Notes: a model not told the origin generated them from the sequence alone. A stretch of 37,654 nt of DNA from Salinivibrio sharmensis (GCF_001995985.1 NZ_MUFC01000024.1:1-37654), one strand, 5' to 3'; shown: positions 26,974-34,597, counted from the stretch's first letter. A program made the numbers and translations.

Positions 26974-27566
26974 CATGTCCCTCCGATATGTGGATTAGCT
27001 TTCACTCGTGGTTAACGAGAGTGTGATTGAGATCGGTTTCTCATCGAGTGAGGTGGCAGCAAGTGCCTGTCTCTCCTATACCCGTAAAAGCATCTGCCGA
27101 TGTTTTTTAACAAATAGCAGATAATACAGACAGCTTAACCATCAGAGGTGTAAATATTAAAGTCAGATGAATATCAACGTGTCAGCAGTGTGACTTAGAT
27201 CTCTTTTTAATACTTTTTATGACGATAAACATGGCTCCCTTCAACGTGTCGTTATTCATTAAAATGCGATCAAATCAGCGTTTTAAGGAGTGTTATTGCA
27301 ATAGAAACGGATAGAAATCAATAGCAGTCGGTTATGACAAAACTGAATAGAGCTGGCACCAAAAAGGTTGGAGGAACTAGGTTTTTTCTATTTTATACTT
27401 CCACCTCTAATGAATTGTTGCTGATTTTTCGCGCTAGTCTTCATATTTACCGAGATCATTGGCTAGACGCCCATCGCGTGCATTGGTTCTGGTCGCCGTA
27501 CAATTCTTGTTATCCGGTTGAAGAAATCCGGTATACTGAGCGGCTTTAGTTTTACGAGGCAGCCCG
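26974..27566. other. Divergent regulatory region between teaA and ppiC
   Basis: These 593 bases hold no gene I can support; a 71-codon plus-strand frame at 27334 has no SD and no recognisable protein. The teaA promoter must lie in the left part. A 10-base direct repeat TCAACGTGTC occurs at 27174-27183 and 27241-27250. Near ppiC, TATACT (27533-27538) is a good -10 hexamer with a poor -35. Confidence 0.4.
27533..27538 (+). promoter_or_regulatory. Probable -10 element of ppiC
   Basis: TATACT, five of six matches to TATAAT, lies 29 bases before the ppiC ATG. The region upstream offers only weak -35 candidates (TTGTTA 19 bases away, TTATCC 16 bases away). Confidence 0.4.
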
Positions 27567-27848
27567 ATGGCCAAGAAAGCAGCAGCCCTTCACATACTGG
27601 TAAAAGATAAGTCGCAAGCAACCTCTTTGCTTGATCAGCTTAAAAAAGGGGCAAACTTCCAAACGCTCGCGAAAAAGTACTCGCAATGCCCGTCGGGAAA
27701 ACGCGGTGGTGACCTAGGCGAATTTCGTCGCGGTGATATGGCACCGCCTTTCGATAAAGCCGTTTTCAGTGGCGAGTTATTGCGCCCGCTCGGGCCGATA
27801 AAAACCAAATTCGGCTGGCACATTATCAAAGTCTTGTATCGCAACTAA
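27567..27848 (+). CDS. ppiC: Parvulin-type peptidyl-prolyl isomerase
   Basis: A 93-residue single parvulin domain, the same length as E. coli PpiC, without signal peptide. Conserved features are ALHILVKDK (active-site His near 9), [16 protein letters not shown] (about 38-53), the [10 protein letters not shown] substrate-pocket segment and the closing FGWHIIKV. It catalyses cis-trans isomerisation of prolyl bonds in the cytoplasm. GAGG lies 7 bases before ATG. No terminator seen downstream. Confidence 0.95.
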   Translation: MAKKAAALHILVKDKSQATSLLDQLKKGANFQTLAKKYSQCPSGKRGGDLGEFRRGDMAPPFDKAVFSGELLRPLGPIKTKFGWHIIKVLYRN

Positions 27849-28005
27849 TCCTATCGCTCACGATCTATGGATAGCATCGGCGCGAGGACGCTGAAACTGT
27901 CATAAAGATTAACCGCCATAAATTGAAGTCGCGCACATTGATTACCGGTAAACGGCCACGGATAAAGTGGTAAAATTGAACTGTGCCCTAATTAACGTAT
28001 TCCTG

Positions 28006-29157
28006 ATGTTTAAACTTGATGCACCGACACTGCTCATTACTCTGACTGCAATCCAATGGCTGCTGGCGGGTTTTTTGTTGGTTCAAAATCGTAAAGAGCC
28101 TGGTATCAATGGGTGGGCGGTGTCTCTGTTTATCCACGGTTTTAGCAACCTATTCTTATTTGCCCGTCCGCATCTTCATCCTTACATCGGGATCGTTTTT
28201 TATAATGCTTGCGTGATGGTGGCCTTTTCGTTTAGCCATTGGGCGTTGGGACAAGTGTTTGCGCGCTATGTGCCACGTTGGCAGTTAGTGCTGCCCGTGA
28301 TTCTGTCGGCGGTACTTATGTCATCACACCTTGATGACATTGGGAGTCGCGTGGTTTACGCGAGCTTGATCGTCAGTATGCAGTTAGGGCTGATGACACA
28401 AACCATTGTAAGTAGTACGAACATAGGGGGCCAGCGTTTAAAGCGTTGGCTCATCATGGTGATGGGTGGATTCAGTGCTGCCTATGTAGGCAGGGCGACA
28501 TTTGCCCATTTCTATCCTGATCTATTTACTCAACTGCTGGGCACCTCGCTCTTACAAGCAGGGCTGATTTTGTCGGGCATCGCCTACAGCGTGATCAATA
28601 CCCTGATTATCTTTATGTATAAGCTGGAGCGTGTGCACGAGAAGCTCCACCGCGAAGCGACTCGAGATAGCTTAACGGGGCTGTTTAATCGCCGCGCCTT
28701 TTTGGCGAGAGCGAAACGGCGTGTTGATACAGCCGCTTTTCCAATCAGCGTGTTGATGATTGACTTGGATGATTTTAAAGCCATCAACGACTCATTCGGC
28801 CACTCGGTTGGCGATAATGTATTGATACATTGTGCAGACGTTTTCGAACAAGTCATTGATGACCAGGGTGTTGTTGGACGTTTGGGCGGAGAAGAGTTCG
28901 CGGTCGTGCTGCCCTACTGTGACAGTGCTAATGCACAACGGTTATCTGCAGAATTACTGTACGCTGTTCAAAGCAGTGGCTCAGAGCTTGAAATGAGCTT
29001 GTCTGCCAGCATCGGAGTGACGACCACCATCGAGGTGCTCGACATTGATTGCTTATTGGCGCAAGCGGATGATGCCCTCTATTGTGCCAAGCATGAAGGG
29101 AAAAACACATTTAAGGTGCACCCCCCTACACGCCATTCCCAGATCAAAGCTGGTTAA
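28006..29157 (+). CDS. Membrane diguanylate cyclase (GGDEF)
   Basis: A 383-residue enzyme. About six or seven hydrophobic segments (10-205) form an N-terminal membrane sensor of unknown ligand, followed by a GGDEF domain (about 217-375) with DSLTGLFNRRAF, MIDLDDFKAIND, GHSVGD and the active motif GGEEF (294-298). It should make c-di-GMP from two GTP. The product-inhibition motif RxxD is absent (DDQGVV in its place), so feedback inhibition is not expected. The start is uncertain: ATG 28006 has no clear SD, and a GTG at 27967 would add 13 residues. A truncated relative lies at 30749-30951. Confidence 0.9.
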   Translation: MFKLDAPTLLITLTAIQWLLAGFLLVQNRKEPGINGWAVSLFIHGFSNLFLFARPHLHPYIGIVFYNACVMVAFSFSHWALGQVFARYVPRWQLVLPVILSAVLMSSHLDDIGSRVVYASLIVSMQLGLMTQTIVSSTNIGGQRLKRWLIMVMGGFSAAYVGRATFAHFYPDLFTQLLGTSLLQAGLILSGIAYSVINTLIIFMYKLERVHEKLHREATRDSLTGLFNRRAFLARAKRRVDTAAFPISVLMIDLDDFKAINDSFGHSVGDNVLIHCADVFEQVIDDQGVVGRLGGEEFAVVLPYCDSANAQRLSAELLYAVQSSGSELEMSLSASIGVTTTIEVLDIDCLLAQADDALYCAKHEGKNTFKVHPPTRHSQIKAG

Positions 29158-29167
29158 GAACCAGCTT
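29147..29167 (+). other. Hairpin across the diguanylate cyclase stop codon
   Basis: A perfect 9-bp stem (29147-29155 with 29159-29167) with a 3-base loop contains the TAA stop (29155-29157). There is no T-run, so it is more likely an mRNA 3' stabiliser or Rho-dependent end than an intrinsic terminator. Confidence 0.45.
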
Positions 29168-29389
29168 GAAGAGCCAAACCCATTTCGTTCCCCACTGTTT
29201 CGACATCCGTTATAAAGGCCAGCGAGGGTTGCTTAATCCTCAGCTAAACAATGACTACGCCTTGCTTATCATCCTCATACAAATGGTCAAAGGAGGAGGG
29301 CTGCATGTGTATAGCGCTTATAATTTTGACCATTGAATAAGCCCATCTATAACGAGAACACGGTGATGCGCGAACGCGATGAGGAAGAC

Positions 29390-30739
29390 ATGAACGGTTT
29401 ACAAGACACCCAATCATCAGGCGCCAATGTTATTTTGCATGCTTTTGATTGGAAATATGCGGACGTTGCCCAACGCGCGGCGGAGATCAGCGCGCTAGGG
29501 TATGGCTCGGTGCTGGTGTCTCCCCCGATGAAAAGCGAACAAGACGAACGCTGGTGGCTTAGGTATCAGCCGCAAGATTATCGTGTAATTGAAAATGCGC
29601 TTGGTAACACCACAGACTTTAAAGCAATGGTTGCAGCGTTAAACCGTGTTGGCGTGCTTACGTATGTTGATGTGGTCTTCAACCATATGGCCAATGAAGC
29701 GCATATTCGCAGCGACTTGAATTACCCCAGCCAAGCAGTGATGGCGGCCTATCACGCGCACAAAGACCACTATCGCACATTGACCTTGTTTGGTGATTTA
29801 TCCGAGCCACTGTTTACTGAGCATGACTTCGTCGAAGCATTTGGCATACAAGATTGGAAAGACACCTGGCAAGTACAAAACGGGCGCATTAGCGGTGGCG
29901 CGAGCGATCCAGGCTTACCGACACTGCGAGTGTGTGATCATGTGATAGCGCAGCAACGCGCTTACCTCAAGGCGTTAAAAGCAATTGGTGTAAAAGGTTT
30001 TCGGATTGATGCGGCTAAGCACATGACCCTAGAGCACCTCAAGCGCGTATGGACCGATGATATTACCCATGATGCGCATATTTTCGGCGAAATTATTACC
30101 GACGGTGGTGCGAGCAAAGAAGAATATGAACTCTTTCTGGCTCCTTATTTACAAGAAACATGTTTAGGTGCTTACGACTTTCCACTGTTCTCAACGCTTT
30201 ATCAGGTTTTATTCAACCAAGGCAGCTTCAAATCCTTGATTGACCCTTATTGCTTCGGCCAAGCCTTATCGAAAGGGCGCGCAATCACCTTTGCCATTAC
30301 CCATGACATTCCCAACAATGATGTATTCTTGGATTTGGTGATGGACGAAGCGAGCGAGTGGCTTGCTTACGCGTATATCTTGGGGCGTGATGGTGGCGTC
30401 CCACTGATTTATACCGATCTTGATACCAGTGGTATCAAAGGGTTGAGCGGCCAACCGCGGTGGCTAAACGCGTGGCAAGATCCAAAGATGGTGCAAATGA
30501 TTGCCTTTCATAATTTAACCCATGGTGAGCCCATGAGCGTCTTGGAAGCGACCGATGATTGGCTAGTGATTCAACGGGGCGAGGCAGGAATATTGGTGTT
30601 AAATAAATCCCTGGAACCGCAATCACTCTCAGTGACACTGGAAAGAGATTGGACTGACCTGCTCACGGGTGTCACGCTCTCGAGTGGGCAACATATTGAT
30701 GTCGCCGCCCAATCGGCGATGATGCTCGTGCCGGCGTAA
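29390..30739 (+). CDS. Cytoplasmic alpha-amylase family (GH13) protein
   Basis: A 449-residue glycoside hydrolase family 13 protein. The four classical regions are present: region I DVVFNH (94-99), region II GFRIDAAKH with nucleophile D207, region III FGEIITDGG with acid/base E234, and region IV ITHDIP with D306. A small C-terminal beta domain (about 370-449) ends the protein. No signal peptide is seen, so it should act on internal alpha-glucans or maltodextrins; the exact specificity is not readable. I use ATG 29390 (GAGGAA nearby, just before the domain); a TTG at 29333 or ATG 29366 could add residues. The neighbours are a diguanylate cyclase and a GGDEF fragment, not sugar genes. Confidence 0.87.
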   Translation: MNGLQDTQSSGANVILHAFDWKYADVAQRAAEISALGYGSVLVSPPMKSEQDERWWLRYQPQDYRVIENALGNTTDFKAMVAALNRVGVLTYVDVVFNHMANEAHIRSDLNYPSQAVMAAYHAHKDHYRTLTLFGDLSEPLFTEHDFVEAFGIQDWKDTWQVQNGRISGGASDPGLPTLRVCDHVIAQQRAYLKALKAIGVKGFRIDAAKHMTLEHLKRVWTDDITHDAHIFGEIITDGGASKEEYELFLAPYLQETCLGAYDFPLFSTLYQVLFNQGSFKSLIDPYCFGQALSKGRAITFAITHDIPNNDVFLDLVMDEASEWLAYAYILGRDGGVPLIYTDLDTSGIKGLSGQPRWLNAWQDPKMVQMIAFHNLTHGEPMSVLEATDDWLVIQRGEAGILVLNKSLEPQSLSVTLERDWTDLLTGVTLSSGQHIDVAAQSAMMLVPA

Positions 30740-30748
30740 TGCTGTTGC

Positions 30749-30951
30749 GAGCGGCCATTCTATTGGCGATAAAGTACTGATTCATTGTGATGACGTGTTT
30801 GAACCAGTGATTGATGGCCAAGGTGTTGTTGGCCCAAGCCGATGATGCGCTTTATCAGGCGAAGCATGATGGAAAAAATACCTTTAAAGTGTACGTCTCG
30901 GCACTGGAAAGTGTCTCTCATGACGCCGAGCATATACCTAATATCGCTTGA
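30749..30951 (+). pseudogene. Decayed GGDEF domain fragment
   Basis: The sequence right after the GH13 gene translates as SGHSIGDKVLIHCDDVF-like protein, then jumps with a frame change to LAQADDALYQAKHDGKNTFK and runs to a TGA at 30951. Both parts match the intact cyclase at 28006-29157 (GHSVGDNVLIHCADVF and LAQADDALYCAKHEGKNTFK). About 59 codons, including GGEEF, are missing at the junction near 30824-30833, where the cyclase has GVVG on one side and LLAQ on the other; TTGTTGGC-like sequence may have been the short repeat behind the deletion. There is no start, no catalytic motif and the frame is broken, so it is not functional. Confidence 0.85.
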
Positions 30952-31135
30952 TGTATGCATATCTAGATTTCATGCACAAAATTGACTTCACCGATGAGGT
31001 TCATTATTCTCCGACGCTCATGTTGATATTTCGACTCTCTATTATGGCTTATATTCTATTTAAGAACTTCGTAAGAAGGCTGGGCTTCGCGCAAATACAC
31101 GATGAAGTGTTGCTCGGAGCTTAACATCAAATCTT

Positions 31136-31184
31136 CATCAGATATTGTCATACGCCATCCGCGTAGGGCTCTCAGTATCTGATG
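31136..31184 (+). ncRNA. Nested stem-loop in the ABC-F leader
   Basis: A 9-bp perfect stem (31136-31144 with 31176-31184) encloses a second 5-bp stem (TACGC 31151-31155 with GCGTA 31161-31165). It precedes terminator 1 (31206) by 21 bases. The unit could be the 5' domain of a regulatory leader for the ABC-F gene, or the body of a small RNA ending at terminator 1. The promoter was not located. Confidence 0.45.
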
Positions 31185-31205
31185 TAAAGACGCGATAGAG
31201 AGTGA

Positions 31206-31235
31206 GGCCGGTGATGCTCCATCACCGGCCTTTTT
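31206..31235 (+). terminator. Leader terminator 1 upstream of the ABC-F gene
   Basis: An 11-bp perfect stem (31206-31216 with 31220-31230, loop CTC) is followed by TTTTT. No complete gene ends here, so it must terminate a leader transcript, a small RNA or readthrough from the GH13 gene. Its arms can pair with those of terminator 2. Confidence 0.85.
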
Positions 31236-31280
31236 GCATTCTGATCACAGCAGAATGCATTCATTTTAATGATGACGAAA

Positions 31281-31308
31281 GGCCGGTACTTGTTACCGGC
31301 CTTTTTTT
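31281..31308 (+). terminator. Leader terminator 2, directly before the ABC-F start
   Basis: An 8-bp perfect stem (31281-31288 with 31294-31301, loop CTTGT) followed by seven T ends 13 bases before the ABC-F ATG. A full intrinsic terminator this close to a start codon is the layout of transcription attenuation. The 5' arm GGCCGGT is the same as in terminator 1, permitting alternative pairing. An 8-bp hairpin (31236-31243 with 31251-31258) sits between the two. Confidence 0.85.
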
Positions 31309-31321
31309 ATGGATAAGAAAC

Positions 31322-32851
31322 ATGAGTTTATTAGTAATTGAAAACCTCCGTTTTCAAATTGAGGAAAAAGTGTTGTACCAAGGTGCGAGCCTAGTGCTAC
31401 ATCATGGTGAACATGTTGGCGTGACGGGTGCGAACGGGGTGGGGAAAAGTACCCTGTTAAAAATGCTGCAAGGGGAACTGCTGCCGGATAGTGGCGAGAT
31501 TGTTTGGCAACCGAATATCCAAGTCGGTTATTTAGACCAGCATTTAACGTTCGACCCAACACTGTCTATCTATGACTTTATGGCGTTGGCATATCGCGAT
31601 CTTGTTGAGGTTGCGCGAGCGTTAAATGCTATCTACGCATCGATGTCGGTGGACACGTCAGACGCGGTGCTTGCCAAAGCAGCACGACTGCAAAGCCAAT
31701 TAGAGGCACAAGATTTTTACCGTATCTCCCATCGTATCGAGCAGGTCTCGGCTGGGCTGGGTATCGCGCCGTTGGGCATGCAAACCGCAATGGGCCAGTT
31801 GAGTGGCGGTCAACGGCATAAAGTGATGTTGGCAAAGTTACTGCTGGAACAAGCCGAAGTGATGTTACTCGACGAGCCGACTAACTTCCTCGACGCTGAG
31901 CACGTTGCTTGGTTGGCGGAGTTTCTAAACCAGTATACGGGTACCTTTATGGTGGTGTCGCATGATGAGGCTTTCCTCGAATCGATCACGACGGCGATTG
32001 TTGATATCGACCAGAGCAAGATACGCAAATACAGAGGAGCGTATCAGCAAGCGATGGCACAAAAGGCGCAGCAAAGTGAAACACGGCACAAGCAATACCT
32101 CGCACAGCAGAAGAAAATGGATAAGTTGGCCACCTATATTCGCAAGAACGGCGCAGGTGTGAATGCGCGTATTGCCAAGGGGCGCAAGAAACAGCTTGCG
32201 AAAATGGTGCCGATTGAAAAAAATCAGACGCGTGAGCCGGTAAGCTTTGCGTTCCAATACAAACCATTACGGTCGCAACATGTCTTGGCCGCCAAGGAGT
32301 TGCAGATTGGCTATCGAACGCCGCTTTTGCCGCCGTTGTCACTTCAGATTCAACGGGGCGAAAAAGTCGCGATTATTGGCTTCAATGGCTTGGGCAAATC
32401 GACATTGTTAAAAACCTTACTGGGGGAAATCCCTGCACTACGGGGCCACATTGACACGGAAAACGGTATACAGTGGGGATATTTTGAGCAAGGCTTACAC
32501 TGGCGCTTTCCGGAAAGCTCTCCGGTTCAGGCCGTGTGTGGGGTAGGCCAGCTCACAGATAAAACCGCGCGCCAGACGCTGGCTGAATGTGGTCTCAGTG
32601 GTAAAAAGGCGGTGCGGCCATTGCATACATTGAGCGGGGGTGAGCAAACCAAAGTAAAGCTTTGTTGTTTAGCCGTGATGGCAACCAATGTACTGGTGTT
32701 AGATGAGCCCACCACACATCTTGATGTCGATGCAAAAATGGCGTTGCAGCACGCCCTTAAAGCGTATGTAGGCACCGTAATTGTGGTTTCTCACGAGCCA
32801 CAATTTATTGAGCACTGGCCGGATAAGGTGATCGATATGACCCAGCTTTAG
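31322..32851 (+). CDS. ABC-F family ATPase
   Basis: A 509-residue soluble protein with two ABC domains and no membrane segment, the ABC-F layout. Domain 1 has Walker A GANGVGKST (36-44), LSGGQRHKVM (about 160) and LLDEPTNFLD; domain 2 has GFNGLGKST (about 352), LSGGEQTKVK and VLDEPTTHLD. The charged linker between them (about 240-300, KAQQSETRHKQYLAQQKKMD and neighbours) is the arm that reaches the ribosomal P-site tRNA in this family. ABC-F proteins are translation factors or antibiotic-resistance ribosome protectors; which applies here is unknown. ATG 31322 matches the family N-terminus. The frame is open back to 31202 through both leader terminators, and an ATG at 31214 has a GAGG upstream. 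Confidence 0.88.
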   Translation: MSLLVIENLRFQIEEKVLYQGASLVLHHGEHVGVTGANGVGKSTLLKMLQGELLPDSGEIVWQPNIQVGYLDQHLTFDPTLSIYDFMALAYRDLVEVARALNAIYASMSVDTSDAVLAKAARLQSQLEAQDFYRISHRIEQVSAGLGIAPLGMQTAMGQLSGGQRHKVMLAKLLLEQAEVMLLDEPTNFLDAEHVAWLAEFLNQYTGTFMVVSHDEAFLESITTAIVDIDQSKIRKYRGAYQQAMAQKAQQSETRHKQYLAQQKKMDKLATYIRKNGAGVNARIAKGRKKQLAKMVPIEKNQTREPVSFAFQYKPLRSQHVLAAKELQIGYRTPLLPPLSLQIQRGEKVAIIGFNGLGKSTLLKTLLGEIPALRGHIDTENGIQWGYFEQGLHWRFPESSPVQAVCGVGQLTDKTARQTLAECGLSGKKAVRPLHTLSGGEQTKVKLCCLAVMATNVLVLDEPTTHLDVDAKMALQHALKAYVGTVIVVSHEPQFIEHWPDKVIDMTQL

Positions 32852-32885
32852 TAGCTAACGCGTTGGTAATAGTCTCGTCAGTAAC

Positions 32886-32918
32886 AGCGAGGTCGCGTGA
32901 TGCGGCCTCGCTTATATT
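32886..32918 (+). terminator. Probable terminator of the ABC-F gene
   Basis: A 7-bp stem (AGCGAGG 32886-32892 with CCTCGCT 32906-32912), extendable by CGC/GCG inside, is followed by a T-rich tract interrupted by A (TATATTTTT). Confidence 0.65.
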
Positions 32919-32928
32919 TTTGCTATTT

Positions 32929-32975
32929 ATGGGTAAATTTGTATTTTTTGCTAAAAAAGGCTAAATTTGGCGGGG
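32929..32975 (+). promoter_or_regulatory. GCTAAA-box cluster in the satD promoter region
   Basis: GCTAAAAAAGGCTAA (32950-32964) contains two GCTAA boxes spaced 10 bases, one helical turn. A further near-copy, GGGTAAATTTG, lies at about 32935, matching GGCTAAATTTG at 32959 except for one base. The 15-base core recurs inverted at 34427-34441. The position 30-65 bases before the satD start fits an operator. Confidence 0.5.
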
Positions 32976-32995
32976 TTGGTTAACAGGGACGAATA

Positions 32996-33643
32996 ATGGC
33001 TACAGAAAGCGAGGCACCCATTGCGGTGATCAGTGGCGATCTGGTGGATTCGACCGCCTTAAATCGAGATGAGTATGAGCGAGTACTGGCGCAAATCAAA
33101 ACCATACAAGCCCATATTTCACAAGCGCATAGCGCTAATCAGCACAGCATTATACGCGGTGATGAGTTTCAATCTGTGATCCATGATGTGGCGAACGCGC
33201 TTCATTATGTCGTGATGTATCGTGTTGCGATCAAAGCATTGGGAAAACCGTTTGATTGTCGCATCAGCTTTGCGATTGCCGAGCAAGCGGATTTGCGTGA
33301 GGCGGTGGCAGAGTCGATGGGACAAGCGTTTGTGCTATCTGGTCGCGGCTTAAAAGCAATGAAAAACCAGCGGCTGGCTTTTTTCTGCGCCAATACCGAT
33401 CTTGAAGACAGATTTGCATTGCTGATCCGTTACCTTGACCGGCAGCTCAGCGATGCGACGTCTCGTCAATGCGAAATGATGCTGCCTTTATTACAGCGCG
33501 ATCAACCACTCGCGTATGGCGAGTTAGCGGCCGCACTTGGGGTCGCGAATGCAACCGTGAGTAAGTCCCTTAAAGCGGCGGGTTGGGGGCTTATCGAGGC
33601 ATTGTTGGCCGAGTTTCAGCAAGCCGTGGAGGCACACGTATGA
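32996..33643 (+). CDS. SatD family protein with C-terminal helix-turn-helix
   Basis: A 215-residue protein. The opening IAVISGDLVDSTALNRDEYE and the later HSIIRGDEFQSVI are typical of SatD-family proteins, with the GD and RGDEFQ motifs conserved. The C-terminus (about 177-205, YGELAAALGVANATVSKSLK) reads as a helix-turn-helix, suggesting DNA binding. SatD was named from a Streptococcus acid-tolerance locus; its biochemical role is not established. The SD AGGGAC lies 5 bases before ATG. It overlaps the DUF3307 gene by 4 bases (ATGA), so the two are translated together. Confidence 0.82.
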   Translation: MATESEAPIAVISGDLVDSTALNRDEYERVLAQIKTIQAHISQAHSANQHSIIRGDEFQSVIHDVANALHYVVMYRVAIKALGKPFDCRISFAIAEQADLREAVAESMGQAFVLSGRGLKAMKNQRLAFFCANTDLEDRFALLIRYLDRQLSDATSRQCEMMLPLLQRDQPLAYGELAAALGVANATVSKSLKAAGWGLIEALLAEFQQAVEAHV

Positions 33644-34398
33644 TGGCCTTCCTTTCTTTGCTGGTTCCCTTGTTACTGACTCATCTTATTTATGATTTCT
33701 ATCTACAGCCTACGAATTGGTGGACGAAATCGACACCACGCGCGCGAATAATGGATTGGGCGGTAGGACCGCTCCTCTACGGTTTATGTTTACTGGTACC
33801 TGCGGTATTTTGGACTCAAACCGTCTCGCCGCTGTTGGGCGTATTGGCGGTTGGCATAATCACCAAGCGCGTAGTGGCAGTGCTTGATGGCCAACTTGTC
33901 GCTCAGTCATCACTGGCCCGTTTCTCGGTGAGCCAAGGCATACACCTTTTGGTACTAGGGCTCATTGCCCTGAGTTTTGTGGCGCAGCCACCTTGGGTTG
34001 GGCTGACCGAGATGCCTCTATTCAGCGAGATCGTCGTGATTGGCACGGGCTATTTATTGATCTTAAAGCCGACATCAGTATTGATTGGTCATGTGTTACA
34101 GCGCTTTACGGTCACGTTAGACTCACCCTCTGATCATCAACATGATTATCATGGCCTCGTAGCTGCGGGGGCGTTGATTGGCTATTTAGAGCGTATCTTG
34201 ATCCTGACCTTTACCTTACTTGGCAGCTATACGGCCGTCGGTTTTGTGCTGGCAGCTAAGTCGATTTTCCGCTTTGGTGAGCTGACGCGGTCTGCGGATC
34301 GCAGCCTGACCGAATACGTTTTAATTGGCTCGCTATTATCGGTAGTGATCACGACATTAGTGGGCGTTGTGATCACACAAAGCCTCATTTTGCTTTAA
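33640..34398 (+). CDS. DUF3307 membrane protein
   Basis: A 252-residue membrane protein with about six hydrophobic segments. The N-terminal LLVPLLLTHLIYDFYLQPTNWW matches the DUF3307 pattern (small residues, His and Asp, then FxLQP and W), and the C-terminal part continues with KSIFRFGELTRS, also typical of the family. The function is unknown. In many genomes DUF3307 genes sit next to satD, as here, so a SatD-regulated or SatD-assisted membrane function is inferred. ATG 33640 has GGAGG 8 bases upstream; an alternative ATG is at 33643. Confidence 0.82.
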   Translation: MMAFLSLLVPLLLTHLIYDFYLQPTNWWTKSTPRARIMDWAVGPLLYGLCLLVPAVFWTQTVSPLLGVLAVGIITKRVVAVLDGQLVAQSSLARFSVSQGIHLLVLGLIALSFVAQPPWVGLTEMPLFSEIVVIGTGYLLILKPTSVLIGHVLQRFTVTLDSPSDHQHDYHGLVAAGALIGYLERILILTFTLLGSYTAVGFVLAAKSIFRFGELTRSADRSLTEYVLIGSLLSVVITTLVGVVITQSLILL

Positions 34399-34406
34399 TT
34401 AACCTT

Positions 34407-34447
34407 CTATGGCTAAAATATAAGAATTAGCCTTTTTTAGCTAAAAG
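34407..34447. promoter_or_regulatory. Second GCTAAA-box cluster, possible terminator
   Basis: GGCTAA (34411-34416) and TTAGCC (34427-34432) form an inverted repeat followed by TTTTTT, which could be a weak terminator of satD-DUF3307. The segment 34427-34441 is also an exact reverse complement of 32950-32964 before satD, and is followed by a palindromic TTAGCTAA. The 11-mer CTATGGCTAAA (34407-34417) recurs at 34569-34579, just before the peptidase gene. Confidence 0.5.
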
Positions 34448-34528
34448 ATGGACGGATATTAAGAAACGATGCGTCAGTCGTTTAGTGAACGATAAAAAGA
34501 ACATTATTTATTGGAACTTGTTGGGTAA

Positions 34529-34590
34529 CTTCAGGTCGGTAACAAAATGCTTATTTGTTAACATACTGCTATGGCTAAATAAACCTGAAG
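34529..34590 (+). promoter_or_regulatory. Structured leader over the peptidase ribosome-binding site
   Basis: CTTCAGGT (34529-34536) pairs with ACCTGAAG (34583-34590), and inside it TAACAAA (34540-34546) pairs with TTTGTTA (34554-34560). The outer 3' arm overlaps the AAGGA SD of the S9 peptidase gene, whose ATG is at 34598. Folding would mask the ribosome-binding site. Confidence 0.4.
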
Positions 34591-34597
34591 GAAAAGT

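Noticed and set aside
27334-27549. 71-codon plus-strand frame upstream of ppiC
   Set aside because: No SD, no domain, and it covers the probable ppiC promoter.
30760-30960. 66-codon minus-strand frame opposite the GGDEF remnant
   Set aside because: It is a shadow of the plus-strand sequence that matches the diguanylate cyclase.
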